From: Candidatus Eremiobacterota bacterium
Lineage (GTDB): Bacteria > Vulcanimicrobiota > Vulcanimicrobiia > Vulcanimicrobiales > Vulcanimicrobiaceae
Assembly: GCA_019240525.1 (NCBI GenBank)
Contig: JAFAYE010000001.1
Location: 2,453,300-2,517,299, forward strand
Direction: 5' to 3'
Length of the DNA stretch: 64,000 bases
The notes below the pieces were generated by a model. It saw only the letters and a list, made by a program, of their open reading frames with translations. It was not told the origin of the DNA and ran no database searches. The translations under genes and the position numbers were made by a program. Positions 26,627 to 35,629 of the stretch are shown one piece after another; position 1 is the stretch's first letter, and each line of letters opens with the position of its first letter.

Positions 26627-29600
26627 ATGCTTAACCTCAGGCTGAAATACGCGTTGAATGGCTGGGCGAGTGAGCTCGTCTGATCGTTATAGGTGCCGAT
26701 ATATGGTTCGTAGGGATAGCGTAGGAATGTCTGCACGTTCGCACCGGGATTGTACGCATTGCCGACGGGCGGCGACGAAGGTCCGCCGATTAAGTTCGTG
26801 TAGAGACAGGTCTGGTTGCTCCAGAAATAGGTAAAGGCCGTGTGCTGCCCGCCAAAGCACGTCTGCAGCAAGTTCGCCAAGGTTAGCGATGCGTTAATCC
26901 GCGGCGAAACCTGATACGAGATTTGCAGATGACCGAGCAGCTGTGCCGGCTCGCGAAACGCGCCGATGCCATCGAACTGACCCGTGTATGGGTCGGGAAT
27001 CGAGAGCGTCGCGGCGCAGCCGGGGTTATCGGCGTTGAACGGGCTTCCGCCGGCGGCACCGTACGGATATCGCGGGTCGCCGACGGTCGACCCCGATAGG
27101 GGCTTTCCGCATCCCGCCGCCGGATCGACACCCGGCGTCGTGAGCGGCGCGCCATAGCGATTGCCGGCTACGAATTGCAACGACGGCGTGAGCGCGAAGC
27201 GATTGTGTTTGTAGTTGAGAAGCAACGTCGCAACGTAGGGATAGTTGAATGCGTTGACTCCCGATCCGACGGGCCCCGGAAAGATCGAGTAGGGTAGGTA
27301 CGACGCATTCGGATCGTAGAGCGAGAAGGCCGGCGAGAGCCAATACGGATTGGCGACGTCGCCCGCTTTACATGACAGATCGGCGTGACCGTTGTGTGTG
27401 TAGCACGGCGCCGCGGAGGACCCGTCGCTCGTCGCACCGCAGAGCGACTGGCCAAACTCGGTCTTTCCATACGCGCTGCCGCCCGGCGAGCACGCTTTGG
27501 TATACGCATTATACTGCGCGATCCCCGAGTTGATGGGTGAGAGGACGTTCGTCCCGTTCGGCAGGAGGCTATATTTCACGGTGGCATAGGTGTACGCAAA
27601 GGAGAGCTGCGCGGCAAAACCGTTCCGGCTGAAATCGCCCTTGTCGAACTGAAACTCGAATCCACGCGAGGTTTGATAGCCGGCGTTGAGGCCCGAGGTC
27701 AAGCCGGTGGTGTAGTTGATGTAGAAGTTTTCTATTTGGTCCTGCGTCTGGCGCAAGAAGGGCGTCAGCTTGAACGACATATCGGTCCCGGCAAAGTGAT
27801 GCTCGAGTGAAAAATCGCTGTTGTACGAGACGGAAGGGGCGACTTGGTGCCCCGGGGTGGTAAAGCCGAGCGGGTAGAACTGCGCGAGGGCATCGGGCAG
27901 GTTCTGTTGGAGGCCGTTGTATTGCTCGTAAGCAGCGCTCGGCTGTTCGTTGTAACGGCCGTAGCTCGCGCGTACGACGGTGTTCGGGCTCAGCGTATAG
28001 GTCGCGCCCAAACGCGGCTGTGGAATATTATAGTCGAAGGATCCAGGGGTATTCTGCATATTTGCGTTGACGTATTGCTTGCCGAAGGCCGAGCAGGGCT
28101 TCTGCGAGTTGGTGCTCCAGGGCGATGACGCGAGGAGCGCGCTGCGGTCGACGAGCGTCAATGTCTGATTGTCGAAGCACGTATCTTGGTTGAAGGCATT
28201 GAACCAGAAATCACGCGCGGCGCCGAAATTGGTGTTCGCACCGACGTAATCGTAGTTGTCGACGCGCACTCCGAAGTTGAAGAAGAGACGGTCGTTGGGC
28301 CGCCATTGATCGGTGATCGAATAGCCGGTGAAGTACGGCGTGACGGTGTTGTTCAGGCCGTAGGCCCCATTTTCAACGACGTAATAGGCGCACGGACCGC
28401 CGCCGCAGCTCGCACCGTCGAGGTCGTCATGGCTGGTTGGATTGTTCAACCGAAGAAATGTGGGAAGCAGGCCGTAGCTGACGCCGCTGGCTTGTCCGTC
28501 GGAGCAGGTCGTCGGCGTCGCCGGCGCGCCGCCGCCATTGAAGTGATAGCAGGTTCCGCTGAACGGGTTGTTACGGTTCACCAACACCGCAAACGCGTTG
28601 GCATAGCCGTTGCCGAACTGAAACATCTGTTCGTTATAAATGCGCGCGCCGGTCGAGGTGGTATACGAGCCTTCGGCTTCGAGCAAGTTCTCCGGGCTGA
28701 GCTGATCGGCAAAAGAAACGCTCACGCCTCGGGTGTGATTGTTGATCTCGTAGTCTCCCGAATCATAAAATGCATACGGCTGGAGAGACTCCAGCGGGCC
28801 GTTCTCGATCCAATCGGAATAATACGTATAACCGTAGACGCGCAAATAGGCGCTTGAGTTAAAGTTTTTCTGATACTGTAATTTTACGATCGCCTGACCG
28901 TTGTAACCGCGATCGCGTTGGTTATACGGGTCCGGAATCGCGCCGTCAAACGGATGGGGCGGCGAGGAGGGATAGAAGTACGGCGTCACCAGCGACGTAT
29001 AGCGGGGCGGCAGAAACGTGCCGACCTGACCTTTATATTGCCACGCGTCGAGATAGTATGGCGGAAACGTACCCACGGTGTTGATCCAGTTGTTGAAACC
29101 TTCGTCATTGACGGAGCTGAAGAAGGTGGTGAAGATCTCGTCGTTGTCGTAAAGCAGTTGAATGTCATCGCGAAGCCCGTCGTCGCGGTGGGGGACTGCG
29201 ATATGGAAGTTCGCGACCGAGGTGCGCACTGCCAGATTTGCGGCGTTAATAGTGCCAAAGCCGAACGGTCCCAGAATCCAGCCCGGCTGGCCGTTCAGCC
29301 CGACGTTGGGCGCCCCGTTCGTGTAGCACGACGGCAGGACGGTACCGGGCAAATTCTTGGCCGTTGGGCACTGACCGATCTGCTGGCCGAACTCGTTGGC
29401 CAGCGCCGCACCGCCAAACTGGTCGACGTACCGATAATCTTGATTGTAGCCCCCGATGCCGACATAGTACGAGAACATGCGATCCGGCGTCGCGCCTCCC
29501 GCCTCGACGTTGGTGCTGTGATAAAATGTCGGTGTTCCCGCGCTCAGATCCGCTGTCGCGTAGCCCGGATAGGTGCCCGTCTTGATAACCTGATTGATGA

Positions 29601-30315
29601 AACCCGCGAGACCCTGCGCTTCCGCATTGGCGGGCGTCGCACCGGTGTACACCTGCAACTCCAGCTGGCCGAGGGACGAGAGCGAACCCGATGGATAATT
29701 ATCGAAGGCTCGGTTGACCGGAATCCCGTCGAACTCATAGCCTACTTCGGAAGAATCGCCACCCCGCACGTGCACTGCCTGCAAATAGCCGTTTTGATTT
29801 GCCGGAACGTACGCGCCGGGAACCGATGCGATGGCCGAATAGGCGCTATTTAGCCCCCCGCCCCCACCCAGCACGGCGGTGCGCGCTTGCTGTGCGGCGT
29901 TGATCGAGTAAACGTCGGCAGTGGTCCCGGAGCGAACCAAGCTCGAAGTGCTTCGTGAGGTTACGTTCGCGATCGTGCGCAGAGCGACGCGCATGCTCAA
30001 CGACAGCGTTTGCTGTGCGTCCGCGAGCACGGCGATTCCGGCGTACGAGAGCGGCGTATACCCGTTCTTTTGTAACGAGATCGTGTACTCGTCGGGCGCG
30101 AGTGAAACGAAGGCAAAGTGTCCACGCGCATCGGTCGTCGCGATCGCGGTCTGAGACGGGCTCGTGACGCTGACCGTGACGTCCGCAAGCGGCGCCGTCG
30201 TGCCGTATGCGGTAACGACCCCGCTGATGCCTCCCGTCGTTCCAGCCTTCGTAACCATCATCGCCGCGATGAAGAGAACGCCGGCGATGGCTACGTGTCG
30301 CGTCGCCTTCGTCAT
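26623..30315 (-). CDS. TonB-dependent receptor with N-terminal carboxypeptidase-regulatory-like domain
   Basis: 1230 residues. Domain order: signal peptide (~1-24); CarboxypepD_reg-like beta-sandwich (~28-110, GGISGVVTAYGTTAPLADV and HFAFVSLAPDEYTISLQKNG); plug (~130-250, including ADVYSINAAQQA, VRGGDSSEVGYEFDGIPVN and LAGFINQVIKTG); then a long outer-membrane barrel with aromatic-rich strands. It ends YFSLRLSI, a barrel-type C-terminus. Such receptors import large or scarce substrates using TonB energy. Its start overlaps the upstream gene (ATGA) and its stop overlaps the oxidoreductase, so import and oxidation are probably coupled. Confidence 0.9.
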   Translation of the reverse strand: MTKATRHVAIAGVLFIAAMMVTKAGTTGGISGVVTAYGTTAPLADVTVSVTSPSQTAIATTDARGHFAFVSLAPDEYTISLQKNGYTPLSYAGIAVLADAQQTLSLSMRVALRTIANVTSRSTSSLVRSGTTADVYSINAAQQARTAVLGGGGGLNSAYSAIASVPGAYVPANQNGYLQAVHVRGGDSSEVGYEFDGIPVNRAFDNYPSGSLSSLGQLELQVYTGATPANAEAQGLAGFINQVIKTGTYPGYATADLSAGTPTFYHSTNVEAGGATPDRMFSYYVGIGGYNQDYRYVDQFGGAALANEFGQQIGQCPTAKNLPGTVLPSCYTNGAPNVGLNGQPGWILGPFGFGTINAANLAVRTSVANFHIAVPHRDDGLRDDIQLLYDNDEIFTTFFSSVNDEGFNNWINTVGTFPPYYLDAWQYKGQVGTFLPPRYTSLVTPYFYPSSPPHPFDGAIPDPYNQRDRGYNGQAIVKLQYQKNFNSSAYLRVYGYTYYSDWIENGPLESLQPYAFYDSGDYEINNHTRGVSVSFADQLSPENLLEAEGSYTTSTGARIYNEQMFQFGNGYANAFAVLVNRNNPFSGTCYHFNGGGAPATPTTCSDGQASGVSYGLLPTFLRLNNPTSHDDLDGASCGGGPCAYYVVENGAYGLNNTVTPYFTGYSITDQWRPNDRLFFNFGVRVDNYDYVGANTNFGAARDFWFNAFNQDTCFDNQTLTLVDRSALLASSPWSTNSQKPCSAFGKQYVNANMQNTPGSFDYNIPQPRLGATYTLSPNTVVRASYGRYNEQPSAAYEQYNGLQQNLPDALAQFYPLGFTTPGHQVAPSVSYNSDFSLEHHFAGTDMSFKLTPFLRQTQDQIENFYINYTTGLTSGLNAGYQTSRGFEFQFDKGDFSRNGFAAQLSFAYTYATVKYSLLPNGTNVLSPINSGIAQYNAYTKACSPGGSAYGKTEFGQSLCGATSDGSSAAPCYTHNGHADLSCKAGDVANPYWLSPAFSLYDPNASYLPYSIFPGPVGSGVNAFNYPYVATLLLNYKHNRFALTPSLQFVAGNRYGAPLTTPGVDPAAGCGKPLSGSTVGDPRYPYGAAGGSPFNADNPGCAATLSIPDPYTGQFDGIGAFREPAQLLGHLQISYQVSPRINASLTLANLLQTCFGGQHTAFTYFWSNQTCLYTNLIGGPSSPPVGNAYNPGANVQTFLRYPYEPYIGTYNDQTSSLAQPFNAYFSLRLSI

Positions 30316-33080
30316 TCACAAACCTCCGGTTTGGGATCGGGTGATAATTTGTGCTCGGCCAAGAACCGCCGATAAGCGATCATGGCCGTTTCGAACTGAT
30401 CGTGAATCGCGGCAGCTTCACGCTGGTGTGGGGGCAATGGCGGACCTTGCGAGAGCGCAACGACACCTTGCAGAATCGTCAGGCGCTCGCGAAGGCGGTC
30501 GGGACGCAGCAGTTCGTCTTCGGAGTTCACCACTCCCGACGTGAGCATCGCATAGACGCCGTTGGCATCGCGTCGAAGTGACCCGCGAAGCGAATCGAGC
30601 CGATTCAACGCAAGGTCGGTGACCGAAAGCTCGTCATTGAGCTCGGTGATAAAGCGGTACCGTTGGAGATATTGCTCGGCGGTCCACGATGCGCGCGGGT
30701 CAGAACGAACGTCGAGCGATTGCGACACGGTGGTGGCGCCGGCGTGAAGTTCGACGGCGTAGCTTCCGGGTAGGACGGTCGCACCCGGGCCGCCGCGATT
30801 CCACGAACGCGCGCGAAGCCACGGAACCGGCGAAGTTTCGGCAAGATCCCAGGTGGTGCGCTGGACCCCCGCTCCGTTCGGCGCATCGAAACAACGCACT
30901 CTGTGGCCGGCTGCATCGCGGACCTCGACCCACGTACGTGTCGGCGCCGGGAGGTAGTACGTCAGCAGGGCGCCGTCGGGCGGATTCTCGCCGGAATATG
31001 CACCTGCGGCCACGCAGCATTCGTCGGGATGCGTTCCGTAATCGCTCGTCCACCAGCGATACCACGTGTACGCGGTCCGCAGGGGAAAGAGGCGCGGCGC
31101 GGCGCTCGCAATTGCGCCGCCGAGCCCGCGGATCGCACCGATGTCGTCGAGAATCCAAAATCCGCGACCATGTGTCGCTACGAGCAGATCGTGACGATCG
31201 GGTTGGACGCGCATGTCGTGCACCGCAACCGACGGCATATTCAAACGGAGGCTCTGCCAACGCGAGCCGCGGTCGAGGCTGAACCAAACGCCCTGCTCTA
31301 AGCCCGCGTACAGAACGTTGGGATCGCCGGGATCTTCGCGTACGACGTGAACGTATTGATCGTGCGGTAAGCCGTTGACGATTGTGCGCCACGTGGCGCC
31401 CGAGTCGTCGGTGACGAGGATATACGGTTTCGGATCGCCGAGATTGTGGCAATCCAGGGCGACGTAGGCTCGGCGCGCATCGGCACGCGACGCGTCCACC
31501 GTGTCAATTCGTCCCCATTGCGGAATATCGCGCGGCGTGACGTTCTGCCAGTGCACTCCGCGGTCGGGGGTCAACTGGACCAAACCGTCGTCGGTGCCGA
31601 CCCAGATTCGCGACGAATCGACGGGCGAAGGGGCTATGTCGAGAATGGTGTCGTAGAACTCGGCGCCCGATACGTCGGTGTTGATCGGACCGCCGGGAAG
31701 TTGTTGTTTTGTCGAATCGTTGCGCGTTAGATCGGGACTGATGACTCGCCAACTGCGCCCCCGATCGTCCGTTTTGAAAAGCACGTTCGCTCCGTAGTAT
31801 GCGACCGGCCCGGCTTCGCCATTGGCGGTCCCCAAAGGGGCGAATGCGATCGGCGCCTCCCAGTTCGAGCGGAAGGAGAGGCCCGCCAGCGCGCGTCCGT
31901 TCGTGTCCGTCACGGAAGGTGAGATATCGTAGTTTTGCCGCGACCGCAAATCGAAAATTCCAAGCTGCCCGTTGAGCTGGTTCACTCCGACGTTCCAAAT
32001 TGAAGACGGAGATCCGGGTTCGGGCCAGACCCACGAGCCATCGCCGTCGTTGCCGACGTCGCGCCAATCGCTGTTTTCGATTCCAAGCTGGCTCAGCGAG
32101 TCGGAGGGTCCGCAGTAGGCATCGTTGTCTTGAATGCCGCCACAAATCTGATAGGGATTCTGATCGTCGTATCCGATGTGGAATATTTGCGCCAACACGA
32201 CGTTCGAGCGCCAATCCCACGTTTGACCGCCGTCAACCGAAATCGGCGCGCCGCCATCGTTGGCTTCGATGATGCGCCGCCCGTCGCGCGAGATCCACAT
32301 GCCGTGGTGATCTTGATGCACCGCGCTGGTGATGTCGCGATACGTCCTGCCGCCGTCGCGCGTTTCGATGAGGTCCTCCGATGAGAAGAAGACGTGATCG
32401 GCGTTCGTGGGGTCGACGGCAAGCCGGCTCATGTAAAACGGCCGCTGATTGACGAGCGTATCGCGGGTCATCAGACGCCAGCGATCGCCGCCGTCATCCG
32501 AGCGCCATACGACGCCTTCGTTGGACTGTATCACGGCGTAGACGCGCTTCGGAGCTATTCCCAAACCAATGCGACCCATGGCTCCGCCCGGCAATCCATT
32601 GCCGCGGAGGCGGCGCCACGTCGCGCCTCCGTCGACCGATCTGAAGATACCGTCGAACGGACCGCCGCTCGAAAAGCTCCACGGTTTGCGGCGGAACTGC
32701 CAAATGCCGGCAAAGAGCCGGTTGGAGTTGCTCGGATCGAGCACGATGTCGGAGGCTCCGCTCGATGCGCCGACGTAGAGCGCGCGCTGCCAGTTTTTTC
32801 CGCCGTCGAGGGTGCGATAGACGCCGCGTTCGGAGCTATCGCGATACGGGTTGCCGACGGCCGCGATCCAGAGGTGCCGCGAGTCGTGCGGATCGATGAC
32901 GATCTGCGCGATCGCCCAAGTCCGGCGCAACCCCGCGTTGCGCCAATGAGTGCCCCCGTCGTGCGTTACCCAAATGCCGTCTCCATAAGAAATATCGTTG
33001 CGCAGGTTGGGCTCGCCGGTTCCGACCCATACCGTGTTGGGATCGCGCGGATCGATCGCGATTGTCCCAATGGCTCCCAC
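30312..33080 (-). CDS. VPS10/sortilin-like beta-propeller protein (BNR repeats); true start lies upstream
   Basis: 922 residues from the first canonical start, GTG 33080. The frame stays open upstream and encodes the usual family beginning: a hydrophobic signal (LALILGAGVALPPLPGLA), then WRNVGPAVAGGRTSGVAG and DGGVWKTSNAGLTW, placing the real start near 33302 or slightly before. No ATG, GTG or TTG occurs in this frame between an in-frame stop near 33411 and 33080. BNR Asp-box blades recur (SVDGGATWRRL, SDDGGDRWRLM, DDRGRSWRVI, SLDRGSRWQSL). A C-terminal domain follows the propeller. Probably periplasmic or surface-located; ATGA overlap with the TonB receptor. Confidence 0.75.
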   Translation of the reverse strand: MGAIGTIAIDPRDPNTVWVGTGEPNLRNDISYGDGIWVTHDGGTHWRNAGLRRTWAIAQIVIDPHDSRHLWIAAVGNPYRDSSERGVYRTLDGGKNWQRALYVGASSGASDIVLDPSNSNRLFAGIWQFRRKPWSFSSGGPFDGIFRSVDGGATWRRLRGNGLPGGAMGRIGLGIAPKRVYAVIQSNEGVVWRSDDGGDRWRLMTRDTLVNQRPFYMSRLAVDPTNADHVFFSSEDLIETRDGGRTYRDITSAVHQDHHGMWISRDGRRIIEANDGGAPISVDGGQTWDWRSNVVLAQIFHIGYDDQNPYQICGGIQDNDAYCGPSDSLSQLGIENSDWRDVGNDGDGSWVWPEPGSPSSIWNVGVNQLNGQLGIFDLRSRQNYDISPSVTDTNGRALAGLSFRSNWEAPIAFAPLGTANGEAGPVAYYGANVLFKTDDRGRSWRVISPDLTRNDSTKQQLPGGPINTDVSGAEFYDTILDIAPSPVDSSRIWVGTDDGLVQLTPDRGVHWQNVTPRDIPQWGRIDTVDASRADARRAYVALDCHNLGDPKPYILVTDDSGATWRTIVNGLPHDQYVHVVREDPGDPNVLYAGLEQGVWFSLDRGSRWQSLRLNMPSVAVHDMRVQPDRHDLLVATHGRGFWILDDIGAIRGLGGAIASAAPRLFPLRTAYTWYRWWTSDYGTHPDECCVAAGAYSGENPPDGALLTYYLPAPTRTWVEVRDAAGHRVRCFDAPNGAGVQRTTWDLAETSPVPWLRARSWNRGGPGATVLPGSYAVELHAGATTVSQSLDVRSDPRASWTAEQYLQRYRFITELNDELSVTDLALNRLDSLRGSLRRDANGVYAMLTSGVVNSEDELLRPDRLRERLTILQGVVALSQGPPLPPHQREAAAIHDQFETAMIAYRRFLAEHKLSPDPKPEVCE

Positions 33081-33300
33081 AGCTTCGGACGGCCAAACGT
33101 TCTGCCACGTCAGCCCAGCGTTGGAGGTTTTCCAAACGCCGCCGTCCGCGCCCCCGAAATAATAAAGATTCGCATCGGCGTTGGTGCCCGCGACGCCCGA
33201 TGTCCGGCCGCCCGCAACTGCCGGGCCGACGTTGCGCCATGCGAGGCCTGGCAGCGGCGGTAACGCGACGCCGGCGCCGAGGATGAGCGCGAGCGTCGGC

Positions 33301-34416
33301 TTAGGCTCCCATGACGCCGAGATAATGGCGATCGAAGGCGCTGAGCAATCCTTCCGCGTTGGAGTATGGGCCGGGTGAGTAGACGCGCGAATGCAGGCCG
33401 AGCTGCGTCAACTGATTCACGTGCCAATCTTGGCGGTTCGTCAGATCCCAAAAGTCGACGGCGTCGCTGGGATCGAAACCCGGCTGGGCGATCGTGGCCG
33501 GGTCGAAAAGAAATGCGCAGACGACTTCGGTGCGATCCGGTGACAGCGGTTTGAGGTAGTGCACCATGACGTAGTCCGGATGGAGGCTGAGCAAGAGCGA
33601 CGGAAATATCGTGTAATAGTAGACTCGATCCAGATCGGCGCCGCTAACGCTGCCGATCGGTGGCCGCGACGTATGGCCGGTCGTCGTCAGCGCCGTACCG
33701 TGCGCGCGCAACTCGGAGTATCCGCCGAGAAATGGACCCTCGGGCAAATCGTTTCGGCCGCTGTCGGACGGCGAAAGCTTGTCGAGTTGCGGGTGTACGA
33801 GCGGACAATGGTAACACTCGGAATAGTTTAAGAAGACGAGCTTCCAATTACATGCAAGTTCGTAGGTAATGCTGCGTGCGGTTCGTAGGCTAGCGATCTT
33901 CCACCGAGCGAATCGATCGAAGATTGGCGCAAACGCGCGCTCGAAGGGGACAACGTCATCCTGCTCGAGCGAAACGAAAATGAAGCCTTCCCACAGGCCG
34001 ACCGAAGCCTGATGCAGCGGATACTCGCTGCGATGGAAGTTCGGGACTTCAGCCATGTTGCGCGCGGCTTTGAGCGCCCCATCGAGACCGTACGTCCAGG
34101 CATGATACGGGCATTGGATCGAGCCCGAAAACCGGCCCGAGGCGGCCTCGCACATACGCGATCCGCGGTGGCGGCAAACATTGTAGAAGGCACGGACGCG
34201 TCCTTCGGAATCGCGCGTGACGATGAGGTTTTCTCCGCCGCGCTCGACCGTGAAGAAGTCGCCGGTCTGCGCGATCGACTCCTCGCGTCCCACGGCGAGC
34301 CACTCGCGGCCAAAGATGCGTGCTTGCTCTTGCGCGAAGATTTCTGGTGAGATATACCACGGGGCTGCCAGCGTTCTAGCGCCGGCACTAACGTTGGGCC
34401 TCACAAACGTCCGCAT
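33301..34416 (-). CDS. Rieske [2Fe-2S] ring-hydroxylating-type oxygenase, alpha subunit (1)
   Basis: 371 residues. The Rieske cluster ligands are C81, H83 (NVCRHRG), C102 and H105 (CPYHAWTYG). The mononuclear iron site is in E200-x2-H203-x4-H208 (ECYHCPLVH), with an Asp near the C-terminus (DFWDLTNRQDW). The pattern is closest to oxygenases that demethylate quaternary amines (glycine betaine or stachydrine type). It needs a reductase that is not in the window. First gene of the minus-strand operon with the sortilin-like, TonB and PYROXD2-like genes; divergent from a paralogue at 34526. Confidence 0.87.
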   Translation of the reverse strand: MRTFVRPNVSAGARTLAAPWYISPEIFAQEQARIFGREWLAVGREESIAQTGDFFTVERGGENLIVTRDSEGRVRAFYNVCRHRGSRMCEAASGRFSGSIQCPYHAWTYGLDGALKAARNMAEVPNFHRSEYPLHQASVGLWEGFIFVSLEQDDVVPFERAFAPIFDRFARWKIASLRTARSITYELACNWKLVFLNYSECYHCPLVHPQLDKLSPSDSGRNDLPEGPFLGGYSELRAHGTALTTTGHTSRPPIGSVSGADLDRVYYYTIFPSLLLSLHPDYVMVHYLKPLSPDRTEVVCAFLFDPATIAQPGFDPSDAVDFWDLTNRQDWHVNQLTQLGLHSRVYSPGPYSNAEGLLSAFDRHYLGVMGA

Positions 34417-34525
34417 CTCAAACCTGCAACTTCCTTAGCGCTGCGCGCGACGCAGGGGATTCTATCTCGTTTGACGGAATCCGCCGTTAACCACCGATTT
34501 GTTTGGCTTTTTGGTAACTGAACCG

Positions 34526-35629
34526 ATGAAACCTTCGGAGATAAGTGGACTTGAGCCATCTCTTTCTCGAGAAGCCTATTGGGGCGATGCGTTCTACGCG
34601 AGGGAGCGGGATGCCATTTTTTGGAGCCAATGGTTTTACGTTGGGCGTGCCGAGCAGTGGTCCGACATCGGCGCCTATCGCGTCCTCGACATCGCCGGCG
34701 AGAGCGTCATCGTCGTACGCGCGCATGAGGGGTTGCACGCCCACCTCAACTTCTGCCGCCATCGCGGATGCCGGCTCCTTCGCGGCGAAGGCGTCGTGCG
34801 GGGCAGCATTCGCTGTCCGTATCATTCGTGGACCTATGCGCTCGACGGCCGACTGCTGGCCTCGCCTCACGTGCCGAACGATGCGGTGCCCTCGAAGTCG
34901 CGCCGTCTCCACGCCGCCGCCGTTGCCGAATGGGAAGGTTTCGTCTTCGTGCATCTTTCGCCCGAACCGGCGAACGCGCTGCGCGAGCAGCTTGGTCCGA
35001 TCCCAGCCCGCCTCGCCCGTTATCCGCTCGCGCAGCTGAAAGCCGCGACGTCGATCGCCTACGAAGTCGCGGCGAATTGGAAAGTCGTGCTGGAAAACTA
35101 CAACGAATGTTACCATTGTGCCGGCGTCCATCCCGAACTCTGCCGAGTCGTCCCAGCTTTCAAACGTGAAGGCGGCAACGAGCTTGACTGGGAGCGCGGA
35201 ATTCCTCATCGAGACGGCGCCTGGACCTTCACCAGCAACGGCACGAGCGCTCGCGCTCCCTTCGTGAGCCTCAGCGATGACGAAAAGGTCCGTCACAAAG
35301 GCGAACTGATCTATCCGAATTTCATGCTAAGCCTGGGCGCCGATCACGTCGCGGCGTTTTCGCTCTGGCCACATGGACCGGCGTCGACCACGGTTCGCTG
35401 CGACTTTCTCTTCGATCCGGCTGAAATCGCCAAAACAACCTTCGACCCGAACGACGTGGTCGAGTTTTGGGATCTGGTTAATAAGCAGGACTGGGAGATC
35501 TGCGAGAGCGTTCAGGCGGGAATGCAGTCGCGCGCCTTCGATCACGGCTACTACGCGCCGATGGAAGACGCAAGCCTTGACATACGGCGCTATCTCGCCT
35601 CCCGGGTCGGCGAAGGGAACCTCCGCTGA
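34526..35629 (+). CDS. Rieske [2Fe-2S] oxygenase, alpha subunit (2)
   Basis: 367 residues from ATG 34526. An in-frame TTG at 34499 would add nine residues, but ATG is preferred. Rieske ligands are C77, H79, C97 and H100 (FCRHRGCR, CPYHSWTY); the catalytic iron triad begins with E194, H197 and H202 (ECYHCAGVH). It resembles the divergent paralogue. The stop is overlapped by the sarcosine-oxidase-like gene (CTGA). Pairing a Rieske demethylase with a sarcosine-oxidase-type enzyme fits stepwise removal of N-methyl groups, for example betaine to dimethylglycine or sarcosine-like products. The 109-base gap to the divergent gene should hold both promoters. Confidence 0.87.
   Translation: MKPSEISGLEPSLSREAYWGDAFYARERDAIFWSQWFYVGRAEQWSDIGAYRVLDIAGESVIVVRAHEGLHAHLNFCRHRGCRLLRGEGVVRGSIRCPYHSWTYALDGRLLASPHVPNDAVPSKSRRLHAAAVAEWEGFVFVHLSPEPANALREQLGPIPARLARYPLAQLKAATSIAYEVAANWKVVLENYNECYHCAGVHPELCRVVPAFKREGGNELDWERGIPHRDGAWTFTSNGTSARAPFVSLSDDEKVRHKGELIYPNFMLSLGADHVAAFSLWPHGPASTTVRCDFLFDPAEIAKTTFDPNDVVEFWDLVNKQDWEICESVQAGMQSRAFDHGYYAPMEDASLDIRRYLASRVGEGNLR
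35612..35617 (+). promoter_or_regulatory. Shine-Dalgarno deciding a CTG start
   Basis: GAAGGG lies eight bases before the CTG at 35626. That CTG overlaps the upstream stop as CTGA and is in frame with the conserved N-terminus of the sarcosine-oxidase-like protein. No ATG, GTG or TTG occurs in this frame before GTG 35665, which would cut into the first beta strand. Confidence 0.5.

Noticed and set aside
28186-29853. Two plus-strand ORFs of 223 and 311 residues inside the TonB receptor
   Set aside because: Antisense shadows of a continuous barrel-coding frame.
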